Notes under the pieces: generated by a model
The model's input: only the letters and a program-made list of their open reading frames with translations
Database searches by the model: none
What the model was told of the DNA's origin: nothing
Program-made: the position numbers and the translations under genes
Shown: piece after piece, positions 21,105 to 32,935 of the stretch
Numbering within the stretch: position 1 is the stretch's first letter
How the letters are laid out: each line of letters opens with the position of its first letter
Assembly: GCA_000934385.1 (NCBI GenBank)
Contig: KN880442.1
Span: 181,486 to 245,485 of the forward strand
Length of the DNA: 64,000 nt
Origin: Cylindrobasidium torrendii FP15055 ss-10
Lineage: Eukaryota; Basidiomycota; Agaricomycetes; Agaricales; Physalacriaceae
Direction: 5' to 3'

Positions 21105-22853
21105 ATGGCCGAATCAGGGGATGTCGGACGTTGTCCCAAACCGCACTACCACCATCAGGCCCCATGTGAAGGGGTATCCCCTGCTTTCAATTCACCCACG
21201 ATGACCGCCGCGAATCCACGCTCAAGGAAACCGTCGAACCGGGTGAAGAACCTCCTCCAAGTCCCCCTGCTTTCGCGCAGCAAGGCCGGGGAATCGTCGA
21301 CACATCTCCCCGCCGCAAAAGCACCACTGCCAGGCGTGCTCCCTCCCGATATCTTTTTGGAAGTGGCGGAATGGCTGTGGAGAGACGATGTGCTGAGCTT
21401 AAGCTTGACGGTATGTTATCCTTCAGGCGCTTGTTGTATTGCGCTGACGCGCCGATGGCAGTGTTCGGGGATGCGCACACTTCTGATGCCGGCGCTGTAC
21501 GAAACAGTCATCCTGGGGTCAACACAGGCGTGCATCAGCGGCCTTGAGATGCTTTCGAAGCATCAAGACATCTGTCGATGGGTGCGCAAGCTGGCCGTCC
21601 GCCCAAATTACTACCTTGCCTGGCCCAAGAGCGACACATTCATCGACGAGGATGGCATTGCGGACCTTTTGAAAGATATCGTGCACCGAGGGTGGCTGCA
21701 TCGGCTGCATACGTTTGATTGGGATGGTCGAGAGCTTGCGCCCAGCGCATTGTGGCTAGGTCTACGGGACCAGTGCGTTTCCATACTACAGCCATCAGAC
21801 CTTGATGCTAACACATAGCATAGTTGTCCGGAGCTGTCCACCGTGTACGCAAACGTCGGAAACAGGTCTGTCGCCGAAGACAACGCGTTGTTCACGTTCC
21901 GCAATCTCAAAGCATTCTCCTTCACCGTACGGCACGGACTAGACAGCGACGTGCTGTCGCCGGCGCAAGAGCCGTTGCCGGATGCGCTGTGGACGATGCT
22001 GAAAGAAAACTGTCCGGATCTTGAGGAGCTGAACATGTGCAGCTTCTCCCCCACCAGCAGGCTATTCGACGTCTCTCCCATCACCTCCGCGCGCTGGCCG
22101 TCCCTCAAATGCCTTGTCCTTGGGTCATTCGGATACGACAGCGAATGGCCATTTGCGTTGAATTGCGATATGGACGAGGTGAACGAATGGGTTGGAAAGC
22201 ACGAGGCTCTAGAGCTCATGCGCTTCGTGTGGAACTGCAGACGCTGGCTCAGCCCCAGCGAGGTCCCTGCGCTTCCCTGCACCCGTCTCGAGCTCTATAG
22301 CGGCTTGTTTCAGCAGATACCTATACGTTCTGCGGCTACTTTGACGTCCCTCGATCTGACGATGGAGCCCATGATGGACGACCGCGTCGAGGAGCTGTGC
22401 ACAGTCCTGCAGCTGCTTACCAAACTCGAGAGCCTCGATATATGGCTGCATAGCGAACATGTGGACGACGTCCTCGATGCATGTCCGGCGATGAAAGAGT
22501 TCCATTTCATGTCCACCGCAAAAGGCGACTGGGCGAAGAAACTGTGCAACGTTCTCGCGCCTCCAGGCAGAGTGCCGTCACTGAGGGTGTTCTCTGTCAC
22601 ACAGCCCTACAACGCGAAGTGGGGGAGGGGAAGGATGGCAAAGACCGCAGCGGCTATTGCAAAGGCAAATAGGCGTCTGGAGCAGGTTAATCTGAGGTGG
22701 GTGCGCGAGAAATGCAAAGGGTATCTCAAGCACGATGGAAGGTATGAGGTGCAGAGGTCGCCTGATGGGAAGGCGACTCTAGCTGCATGGGAAAGAGGTT
22801 TCTACCTGTTTGGACGTACATTTTCGAGGGAATTCAAATGCCCGCTGTATTAG
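21105..22853 (+). CDS. F-box / leucine-rich-repeat-like protein
   Basis: Likely substrate-recognition subunit of an SCF ubiquitin ligase, or one of the many F-box-like proteins of mushroom genomes. After a basic N-terminus (NPRSRKPSNRVKNLLQ) the F-box core is LPPDIFLEVAEWLWRDDVLS then LSLT across an intron to CSGMRTLLMPALYETVIL. A C-terminal half of irregular leucine-rich repeats follows (CPDLEELNMCSF, WPSLKCLVLGSFGYD, ATLTSLDLTMEPM, TKLESLDIWLHSE). Two introns of about 50 bases (near 21412-21461 and 21771-21830). Start 21105 is the first in-frame ATG; ATG 21201 (MTAANPRSRK) has better context and may be the real start. Stop TAG at 22851-22853. The substrate is unknown. Confidence 0.75.
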
Positions 22854-23158
22854 ACTGACTTATTTCATGATTACATATATACGCTAGGACCGTTGTACAT
22901 ACTGCTTTGTATTTGCTAGACTGGGAATGTTGCATTTTTACGACGACACCCGTAGGGGTGAGTGCGTCACATCACGAGCGTCGAGGCATTTCTTTCTCTG
23001 AAACGTTGGATTTCCCCACTATCTCTACATGCAATCCATCTCGATTCGATGGTAAGTATACATTACACACAACAAGGAAAGATAGCACGACATAGCGACA
23101 ATAATCTCCATCCTTCCCTTCATCTTCTTATATTCGTATCGTCTTTACATTTGTTCCT
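22854..23158. other. Convergent intergenic gap
   Basis: Between the 3' ends of the F-box gene and the exportin gene. No feature seen. Confidence 0.5.
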
Positions 23159-26100
23159 TCAGAGCTCCTCGTCTTCATCGAGTTTAATTTCCTCTGGCTT
23201 CAGCATCCCTGGGATCTTCTCTGCCTTTTTCTTATGTTCCTCCTCCGCCATCTTTTTCTCGCGCTCCTTCTCTTCTTGCGCGAGATCCACCTTATCAGCC
23301 GCGTCGGGCGAAAGCTCCTTCAGTACGACAAGGAAGTCCCTTACTTCCCCACGGAAGGTCTCCAGGTCGCTATGGTACACTCCCAAATTGGATGCAAATT
23401 GCATGACCTGGATGCGAGCCATATTTGGGAAAGCACCGCTGAGGAGGGTCACGCAGTATGCCTGAAGAGCCGCCGCGTTCTGCGTTGGATCCGTTCCGGG
23501 GAAGATGTCCATGCCAGCGAGAGGACCGTCGACCAGTCGAAAGAGGGTAGCGAGGATAGTTGTCTGCTGTACAAAGCCCGACTTGTGGCCTGAATCCGTC
23601 AAGACGAAGAATACCTCGTCGATGATGAGGCGAAGGTACTGTCCAAAAAAGGCCTTGCAGACGTCCGGTGTCGACTGTGGGAACTTTCCCAGTAATTCGG
23701 AAAGTGCTAGAGGAAGAAGGAATGAGATGTCGCGCATGCAACGCTCAGGAAGGAAACCTACTGCCCAAGGCGACATCTGCTATATCGCGCAGCATATGCT
23801 TGATGCCCCAGAAGATGCTGTCCATGACCATCTTGAATTTGTCCGGGCTGAGGTTCAAGAGCGCTTGGATGAACATGAGCTCAAGGTCGAACGAACGGCA
23901 AGACAGCCTACCCGAAAAGCAGTAGCGTACAATCCCATCAATCATATTGTAGAACCAAATTCGATGTTCTGGCCACTCCGTGAAGTCCTGCGTGATCATT
24001 CCTAGCGTAGACTCGAACACTGCGTCAAGGATAGGTGGAATTTGGGCTCCAAGAGGACCCTGCAATCGGTTGATTAAAACCGTGACAAGCTTGAGGACTT
24101 CCGCGTCGCGGGCGACAGGGATATTTCGCTGGTAGTCCAAGAGCACAGCGTCGAGAAGTGGAGGAACGATTTTCGTGTTCAAAAGGGCAAGGTTATCCGC
24201 GCGCTCGGTGTACGTTTCCATTAGGCGCAAGATGTCCTTCTTCACCGACCGCAGTTGGCGGACTCTTGGTGTACGATACGAGACTGAACCTGTTTGCCGT
24301 CAGCTATCCGCGCACAAGGGAGCGAGGGCAGACTGACCTTCAGCTGCCGAAGTACTACTGATAATTCCACTGACAGCCTTGTACAGCGCAAGCATGTCGG
24401 CAAAGATGCGGTCAAGCTGGCTCGTGAAGTACTGCCCAGCAGACGTACACACAGCAATATTACATTTCAAAGCCAGGTCGAGATGCTTAAGGTTTTCAAC
24501 ATTGCCGATGACACCGTCAGGATCTTGTTGCGCTTGTGCCATTAGATTTGACCACTAGTGTTGCTCATTAGTCACAACCTCGTCAAAGACAAGAAGGGGA
24601 CCAACGATGCTGTTGGGCTGTGTCATGAGCTGGGTCATCATGACTTCCCTGTACTGTTGGCTAGGCGCGGACCCTGCCATATGCCCAAGAGCCTCAAAGA
24701 TGATGATGATCTACACCCAGTCTCAGCGGTGACACACAGACGGACACATAGAGGGACGTGCCTGCTGATTCGCCAACGCCTGGGTATAGCTGGGCATTGC
24801 TCGCAAAATTACTTGAGCGTAAGGCTCGCGCATGCCTGGCTGACTCTTGTTAAACTCTCGGCGACACTTGACCATGATCTTCATAAACGTATCGCAAGCC
24901 ATGTCCTGTACACCTTTGTCTGCGCATTAGAACATTCCACGATCCGTTAATGAACGTACCCTCGTGCTTCTCATGCATAAACTCGAACAACTTCTCCACC
25001 ACCGTCCTCAGGAAACTCCAATGGCCCTTGAGAAAGCGAGGATACTGACCGCAGATGTACATGATACCTGCTGCGCCCACAGCCTTGTTGTCTTTCCCCT
25101 TCATACGCTCGACCAGCGTCAACATCTTCTGCAGGACGGTCACCAAAAACTGCTTCTCGTCCTGTTCGTTCATCGCGCCTGAAATCGACCCAGCGGCCCA
25201 GCTGAACGAGTTGAGGTTTGCCCACGAGAATTCGGAGCCATCGAGGAGTCTGTTCAGCCGGTTGAGCAAGATTCTCTTCGTATCAGCGGGATCCAGATGT
25301 GTGAGGTAGACAAGAAGTTCGCGCATGGCCTTGTACAGGACAATCGTATCGATCTCTTTTAATTCCTCGCGCACGATTTCGCCCTCGTCGTTCTCGACAA
25401 TGAGGACCTAAGGCTTCTATGAGTAGTCGTTCATGGGTGGTAAGTGAGCTACGTACCTCTGCTGGTCTGGCCATCTTCGCTATCACCACCTCGCGGAGGT
25501 GAGTAAGTATGCCTTCATATCGTGCCTTCCTTGAAGGTCCTGAGCCAAAATCCATGGGCGGTGGTGTATCCGTACCCTCCGCCAAGCTGAGGTTGAACGA
25601 CCCAATAGGAATGATGCTGCTCTCCTGGTATAGCTGTGCCAACAAATTGCTCCAGTATTCCACGCAGATTTTGAAAAGCTCGCGGTCGTCCACACGGGAG
25701 AGCGCGATGAGGTACTCATGGCCGAGTCGCGTCGCTTCGGGCTGGGTTTCCTCAACAAGGCCACAATGTTGCGAGAAGAAACTGGAGAGGAAGAGCGTCA
25801 AGTTCATCACGAACTCCTCGTTCTCCTCGAAAATGGCGGTGAAGTCGTCTCTTCCGCGCAGGAGAGGCTCGAGGGTAGTCATGACCGCGTTGAACATGGC
25901 AGATAGGTGGTTCCCGTACTCGAGGGCGGCCAAAGGGAATGAGCAAATTTCGGCAAGGCATCGCAGAGTGACTGGTCGGAACTCTGGGGAGCTAAAGCAA
26001 CGCGTGGAAAGGACATGAATTAGAGGTGTTTGGAAGATGTAGGCGGCAGGCATCCATTGGAGGAACTTGCAGAGCGCCTCGATGGTCACTCGTATCAACG

Positions 26101-26981
26101 AGGGTTTGTTGGCTTCTTGGAGGATTTGGGAGCAAAGACCAAAGACGTCCGAGAATTCGCTAGACATCTGTTGTTTGAGGATCTCCACCTTGGCACGGGT
26201 CATGGTGGTGAGGGAGAACTCCCAGATTTCTTCGGAGAGCAGGCGGAGAATGACCATGTTGTTTTCGCAGAGGGTGAGATTGGCCTTGGAGGCTTCAACG
26301 AGCTCTGGGATGAACGCAGGCCAATTGTGCGGCCATTCTTGTTTTAGGATCTAGCAAGGGAGTTAAGCTGGAACACCCAGTATCGAGCTCACACCGCGCG
26401 CACGTGAATTAGAACCATGTTAAGCTTGGTCACATAGACCTTCTCTCTTCGGAGTAGTACTTCGTCAGATGAGACCTTGACTGTAGCCTCGACAATGAAA
26501 TTTCGAATGCCTGTGCGTCTTTAGTCATTCGTTCAGGGCTGCAACCTCGAAGCACGAACCCTGGCGCTGGTCGTCTGGAAGTGTCTTCCATCTTGTTGTG
26601 ATGAGTTTCTCCAGGATTTGTAAACCAATAAACTTTTGCCCTGGTATAAGCGCCGTCATTAACATACGGCCGAGTATAGGGCATACCTTGGATTGGGGAA
26701 TTGATGATGCCTCGAGGATCAAGGGTACACGCGCCCACGCGTCTGGGTGCTCTTGGAATTGCGTCAGCACCGCCTGTGCCGCTGTGAGCTGCACCACGTT
26801 TGTTAGCGCGCGCTAAGTCGCCCTCCCCGGGCCGACACGCACATCGGGTCCGCCGCCAGCATAGAATGTCTGCACGATCCTGTCCAGCAGGCCGACATCA
26901 AAATCCTGCGAAAAGTCGAGTAGCGCCTTGCTACGCGTAAACCGATGGCGCCTCAATCATATTTTTTCGACATACGTCCAT
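23159..26981 (-). CDS. CRM1: Exportin-1 (Crm1/Xpo1)
   Basis: Nuclear export receptor that carries leucine-rich NES cargo with RanGTP. About 1,080 residues over roughly ten exons. The first exon is just ATG GAC (26976-26981); after a 51-base intron the protein reads [20 protein letters not shown], matching the exportin N-terminus. Later motifs: [116 protein letters not shown] and [20 protein letters not shown], with an acidic C-terminus ending KLDEDEEL at TGA 23159-23161. At the residue equivalent to human Cys528 in the NES groove (LNTLCWAIGS) this gene has Ser ([10 protein letters not shown]; codon 25201-25203). Confidence 0.96.
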
Positions 26982-28820
26982 TATTCGAACATGAAGGTGT
27001 GAAGTCAAGAGATGGAACTGGTCCCGGTCTCGAAATGAACATGATCGACGTCACGTATAGACGCGACATCGTGCCGGGGGCAGTGATACATCATGTGACA
27101 ACCAGCTCTCCTCTTGGGGCAGGGCAACTCTCACAGAACCACATTTTCCCGCAAATCCTCTACGCTTGAATTCTCGCCCAAGCCCCTTAGCGATAGAATA
27201 TGCAAGGGTTCCGCAACAAAGCTCCCTTTCTTCCATCGCTAGGCATGCAATCGCAGACCTACAGTAGCCTGACGCAGAGAACTTCGGATGCAACGCTTAG
27301 CCAGAAAATAGTCCAACGGTATAGTGATCACTTACCAGAATCGTCTTCGTCTTCGTTATCATGGCTACGCCAAGGGACATATACTTTTTAGAACTTGGCA
27401 CATACCAGACTCGTCTTGAATGCAAGTTAGCGCTTCGGCGTTCAAATCTCAAATCGAAGAGACAGGACGAAGCGTATAGCTAAGTTGAAGGAGGCTTCGT
27501 GTCTTAATACTATAGGGAAACTCAATAAAAATCAAGATAAACTTCAGCGAGGTCACGCAGACACTAAGGTGACAACAGTATAATTGCGCATTCCAGCTAG
27601 CTTCTTCCAGTAAGCCATAAGGTCGGGTGCTTGGAGTCAATCTTTTGGAGATATACAGTAAATTGCGATTCATTTAAATTGAAGCACGCTTAGCACACTG
27701 AAGTTCGATCTGCTCAGGGCAGACTGAGGGCAGACTATTACCAAATTGGCCTGTCACTCGATCATCTGCCAAATCGGTCAACTTCGCGGAATTGTTTAGA
27801 GCACATATACTTATCAAAAATTGTGCAATAATGTTGTAAATTCATAAATATGTCTTCTCGACCGAGGAATATTGTCACTGCACCTCCCAGATAAGTACCA
27901 ATGTGTCTGCCAATCTCCAAAACCCTGGCCGCTACACGCACGCTGCCGATTCCCTGTACGCTACCATTAGGGAAGGATGTATACCATGAGATTTACGCAA
28001 CTCTGCGTGTTGAAACAACGCATGATTAGGACAATTTAGGAGAGGACAGTAACACTGTCGGCGGTTTCGAGATGCGACCCGGATCGTGACTCTGAATGCC
28101 TCGTAGTAGAGGATATCTGCTAAGCACATATCTGGAAAATCAGATATATGAAAAATACATGTTTTTCGCCCAAATATGAAGAGCAGTCAAATTAAAAGTG
28201 TGAATATCAAACCAAAAATTAAATCAAAAGAGCGTCACAATTTTTCAAAAACAACAGTCCCACCTACCGAGCCCTGCCAGACAGACAGCTTGTTGTCCTG
28301 CCGCGGGGCGCTACTGCCCAGCGGCGGCCAGCAGGGAGCACGGGGCGGGCCTGGATGAATATCAGGGGAATTTGCTTGCGCTGTGTGTGTTGCAGCGTCG
28401 AAATCATTGGGAGGTGTGTCGGAGACCAAAGGACTGGAAAAATACAATTAAATACATAATTTGTATAAATCATCATGAGATGTTCGGGAAAAGCAGCGGA
28501 GCTGTGCTCGCAATTTAGATTATTGATTTCCGTAATTTACCTTAGAACGAATAGATTATAGCGTGCAGATATCCTCTAGTGACCCCCATAGGGTAGATAT
28601 ATAGTCGTCTTTTCTATTTTCTATTGGGTTCTAATATTTAAGAATATTTGCGGAGTCACTACCAACTGCAGTGTAATTTATACTTTTGCGCTCACACATT
28701 TGAGAACAATGAAACAAAGTAGACGTAGCGAGTCAACCGTCTTTCTCGGTCCAGGTCAGCGCTCAGTTCAAACGGAAACATGTCCATTTGCTCGGGTGGT
28801 ACAATATAAAATTTGTTGTT
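26982..28820. other. AT-rich intergenic region with a GC-rich island
   Basis: 1.8 kb with no supported gene. Most of 27480-28700 is AT-rich. The stretch 28261-28360 is about 70% G+C (70 of 100 bases counted) and stands out sharply from its flanks. It may be a fragment of a transposable element, but nothing in it is recognisable. Confidence 0.5.
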
Positions 28821-30514
28821 TCAACTACAAGTCGCCCCAGCAATGCTCTCAACATTTTGACACGAGAACTGCGCGGCACCATTTGGCGTTGTGACATCAA
28901 AGTCGAGGAATGTAAGCCCAGTGCAAGGTGCCTCAGTAGAGCAGTTCAACTGTGCAACCTGCGTCCCGTACGACCCATCCGTCGTCCCGCTGAATCCACT
29001 AAATGTCAAGTTATCGAACGTCAATGTCGAAGTCTAGTGCACAGGCGTCAGTGTTCCGGTCGTCGCGAGGTATAAAGGGGGGACATACGTTGCAATACTG
29101 GCTTGGATCCGCATCTGGGTCGATAGTGCTGATATAGCTGAGACAGCTGTTGATGTACACGGCCAGATCCAGGTCCTTCATGGTCACATTCGACACGACG
29201 ACGTTGGTGACCGTGCCTGTGCCACCTCCGCCACCATTCGGCGGTGTCCCGTACTCGACACCAATCCAGCTCTTGAAGTACACAGCCGCGCCAGTTCCTT
29301 GTCCAAGTCCTACACCGGAGTAGGATGGGCGCTGGACGTAGAGGTCTATACCGACATCAACTTCATAAACGCGGGAAAGAACAGCGAGGCTTACTCTCGA
29401 TAGTGATGTCGTCGAGGTAATCCGGCCTATCGGTGTACTGTCCAATACTTCCGAATGCGATACCTGGTCCACCAAGGCAAGTGATGTCCGACAAATGGAT
29501 GGAGGTCGAGTTCCCCTTGAAAGCAATGCAATCGTCGCCCGCATCATAAGTGAAATTCCGGAACGTAATGTCGCTAGAACGGTACGTGTCTGCTCTATTC
29601 GTAAATGTCAGTGAGGACATAAGACGAGGCAGCTATGAACCATACCCATCGATATTTTGGACCCAGTTCGTCCCATTTGCGGCCTAGAAAGAATAAGAGC
29701 GACTGTATGAGGTATACACCATACACTTACTGGGCTGAGGAAAGGTCAGTTTGACGACACACAGGGCATAAGCTTGACTCACTCAGTATTCTCCGCAAAG
29801 ACCTCGATGTTCTCAAAAGTGATGTTCTTGGCGTACTGGGCTACCCAAAGATGAGTTCCTCAAAACAGGTTTATCATAAGTTCCCATACTGATGATAGCC
29901 CAGAACTGCGGTTGGTAGAAGTAGAGGTTCCGCACGACGCCGTTGGTTGAGTTGTAGATATCAAGCGTCATAGGGCGACCAGGAGTATTTGAACCGCCTA
30001 CACACGGTTAATGAAGGAATGGACGGGCAAGAGGCAAGCACACCCTTTGAGTACGTATACCAAGCCTGTCCGTTACCATCGATTGTGCCCGTAAAATTAG
30101 CGCCTCCGTCCAGTACAAAGTTCTGTCCATGAAAGCGCCAGGCGGATAGCTGGTTCTGCAGATCAACGGGAAAGCTAACGTGATTGGGTCAATCTCAGCG
30201 CATAGTGTCGAAAATGAATAGACAGACCTGTTGTTCATCCAGTAGGTCAAGTTGTTTGAAAATTGGAATGTGCCTTCCAGTCGAATGGTTGCGTCCTCCA
30301 CGAAAGTTTCAAGTGCGGAGCCAATGGTGTAGGTGTACGACTCGGGAAAGCAGACAGTATTTCCACTGTTTCCACATTCCGATAGGATTTCGGCTATGGC
30401 AGGCGCATCGTCGCGCGCACGTCCAAGAGGCTTGAGCGTGCATGTGCAGTCGTCCGCCGCAGCTGCGCCTATAGCGAGGGGCAGGATGGCTTGCCAGGGT
30501 GATATTTTGACCAT
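28821..30514 (-). CDS. GH28-like secreted pectinase-fold protein
   Basis: Secreted right-handed beta-helix protein of the GH28 (polygalacturonase/rhamnogalacturonase) type. Signal peptide MVKISPWQAILPLAIGAAAA, then DDCTCTLKPLGRARDDAPAI. The GH28 regions are present: NIDGADTYRSSDITF (joined across an intron at about 29645), YDAGDDCIAFKGNSTSI with the catalytic Asp pair, and CLGGPGIAFGSIGQY in place of the usual GHG box, then DVGIDLYVQ and AAVYFKSWIG in place of RIK. A Gly-rich loop (YGTPPNGGGGGTG) and a C-terminal LTFDNLTFSGFSG follow. Many introns; TGA stop at 28821-28823. Loss of the GHG His and RIK Arg suggests a non-polygalacturonase subgroup (exo- or rhamnogalacturonan-type) or an inactive enzyme; the exact activity is unresolved. 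Confidence 0.85.
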
Positions 30515-31305
30515 GGTGGACGAAGGGACGTGGAAGCTGTGCGGGTGTTGGACTTTAAATGCATGAGGATATCCCAGAGTAGCTTCTGACCGGCTCGTCG
30601 GGCCACCTGCCGCGCTCACGGGATATCGTGGGAGGGAGCCCCACCGGCCCTATACGCCTCCGACAAAGGTAAATGACGCATTGCTGAGCCAGTAAGCACT
30701 AGTTTTCTGAGGCCGCGTTTATTCGTTCATCCAGTCGCTATGTAGGCTGCGCTAGGATATTCGCTCCGCAAGCGATAACTGGTCGTGGTACGAGAGAAAG
30801 ATCAATTTAGGAGCCTCGTGATCGTGTTTGATCGCATTTAAATTCAGTGGTGATGGCAGACTCAGACTGTAGAATAGAACGATTGTGAACGGTTATATAC
30901 GTCCATTCGAGTTCTCTGATTTGATAGAAACGAAGAAATCACAAGATCCTCGAAGCAATTGAACATTTGACCTGGTTCTCTTGCATATGGAAACAGCGAA
31001 TAGCTGCACAACTTCAAAACACTCATCTATATACATACATATATTGCGTACATATTCAACGCGCGGATGTGTTCTATGTGCTCGACATTAAACTTTTGTA
31101 AGATGACTACCATTTATTGGTACATAGTGTAGCAAATAAACTAACCATTGGCTTCAAGCAATCGATGTTAAGGCATCCAGCTCCTGGAGAATACAAGCAT
31201 TCCCCAATTTGATGAGGAGGAGCCGCTGCAGGAGCCCTCTCAACTGCGAGCCAGTCACTGAATAAGTGGTCATCGATAGACGCCCAAGTGATTTTATGAG
31301 CAGGT
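30515..31305. other. Intergenic region, promoter side of the GH28-like gene
   Basis: About 790 bases with no supported gene or recognisable site. Confidence 0.5.
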
Positions 31306-32366
31306 TTATCGCAGCCGACGGATTTTCGACCGGGTAGGTATTGTTGTTTCTTTCGCTGGGAGTGAAGACCGAGTGTGCGCACGATCCACATCCCGGATGA
31401 GCTTCCTGTAGTAAGCGCGGGACGTCTTGTCTTCAGCCTCGTCCAACCGATATTTCAGGACATGAAGCCACTGGTCGTCATCGAGCTCTGCGTCGGCGGA
31501 CGCCTTCGCCTGTTCCATTTTACTCTTCGGTGATGCTTCCACCGCAACAAGCGTTGCAGAGCTCGACCCAGTAGACCGCGTATCGGTAGCATCGTCGCAC
31601 CACTTCTTGATACCAAGGTGATCGCAGTGTCTGTTGTTGCGAGAATAGAGTGTACCAGCGTCAGACTCTGCGTCTACGCGTTTGCGTTTACGGGTCGTGA
31701 GTTTGGGAACACCAAGTTCCTGTGGGGTGTAGGGCATAGGGCGTTCCGGGAAGTCCGCCAGGGCGCGGCCACCGTGGTAGAGGAACTCGACTGGGACGCG
31801 TGTGCGGTACGCCAGGCCAACTGCAAGAGCGTCCATGGCAAAAAGATAGTTGAATCGTATGGCGTTAGCGGTTGTGAGACCGTGCGCAGTCCTTGCAGCC
31901 CATACGCAGGGATCCAACGTTGAAGTGATGAAGGGCATGTCTGTGTATGGCGCGCCATAACCGACGACTTGGCCTGTTGATGGATCGCGTACATACACAG
32001 TGGGCCTCGATTCGATGAAGCAGAGTAGCATATAGCTGTGCGATAATCCAGGGTAGTCCTGGGAATACTGTCAGACCAGTTTCTGGGGGCCAGATGCGGT
32101 CGCGCACCTGTTCGGGTACCGTCCTCTCAGAATATGCGCACTCCCGATTTCTGGTTATAACATTGTGGAGTTTTTCGATTCCTCGGTGCTGACTCGCGGG
32201 TAAAAGCGCCATGCGGGCACTGGTTCCCTCTGTGGAAAGAAGTTCGGCCAAGTCCTGGCGGCCTGGGGTCGTTCTCAGTACAGGACAATGTGCAGAACGG
32301 ACTATACACACATTTGATAGTGTTTTGCAAAGTTCCAAGGATATGAGAGGATTCCCCTCGGTCCAT
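31306..32366 (-). CDS. Unrecognised protein
   Basis: I do not recognise this gene. Three exons read continuously: one with MDRGESSHILGTLQNTIKC; a second joined by a 49-base intron (GTGTGTATAG to CCCCAG) with RQDLAELLSTEGTSARM and RECAYSERTVPEQ; and a third joined by a 40-base intron (GTGCGC to TGACAG) with YSQDYPGLSHSYMLLCFIES, YVRDPSTGQVVGYGAP and FNYLFAMDALAVGLAYRTR. A hydrophilic C-terminal region contains TTRKRKRVDAESD, a possible nuclear signal, and DAELDDDQWLHVLKYRLDEA. The frame remains open about 27 bases upstream of the chosen ATG (LDQFEFYHG), so a further 5' exon is possible. Stop at 31306-31308. No known domain seen. Confidence 0.5.
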
Positions 32367-32935
32367 CCCGTGGTAGAACTCGAATTGGTCCAACTGTACT
32401 TCAGGTCAAGTAAGGCTCAAATCCGCGATAACATGCATACCGTGACTGTATTGAGACGGCTTGCACAAATGTATGGTATTTCCACCACAGGAGAGCCGAA
32501 ACTTCGAGAGAGGCTAAAGCAATCCATAGGTAGAGGTGACCGCATGATGCTTGTCGTGGTTTGAAGCCAAAGGCAAGTGCAATCAGCCGATGGCCCGATC
32601 GTGAATAACAAGACGATCACATGATCAGACACGCCTCAAGGGATTTTCGGTAACATCTTTTTTTCTCCATGGGATCTAGACTTTACATAGTGCCTGAATT
32701 GAACCTGTCCTCGGCGACGGATGGATCGGAAGAAAGTACCGGTCTGGAGGCGTAATGCACACTTCTTTGACAGCTAGCCATTTAGCTAAGTAACATGAAA
32801 AAGAATAGCACAGGCATCGCCGATGAAGGTCGTGGTTCTCATGGGTATACATTTCTGTCATCTACAGTTCGTCTACCCTATATTTACATAATAGCAATAG
32901 ATATCATTAAAGTCCTGTATGAAGAAAGAAACCAT
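32367..32935. other. Intergenic region
   Basis: About 570 bases. It may include an unassigned 5' exon of the unknown gene at 31306-32366. Nothing else recognised. Confidence 0.4.

Noticed and set aside
27310..27470. A tRNA-like stretch (GGTATAGTGATCACT, then GCGTTCAAATCTC) in the intergenic region
   Set aside because: No complementary acceptor stem and spacing do not fit a tRNA; the resemblance to A and B boxes is weak.
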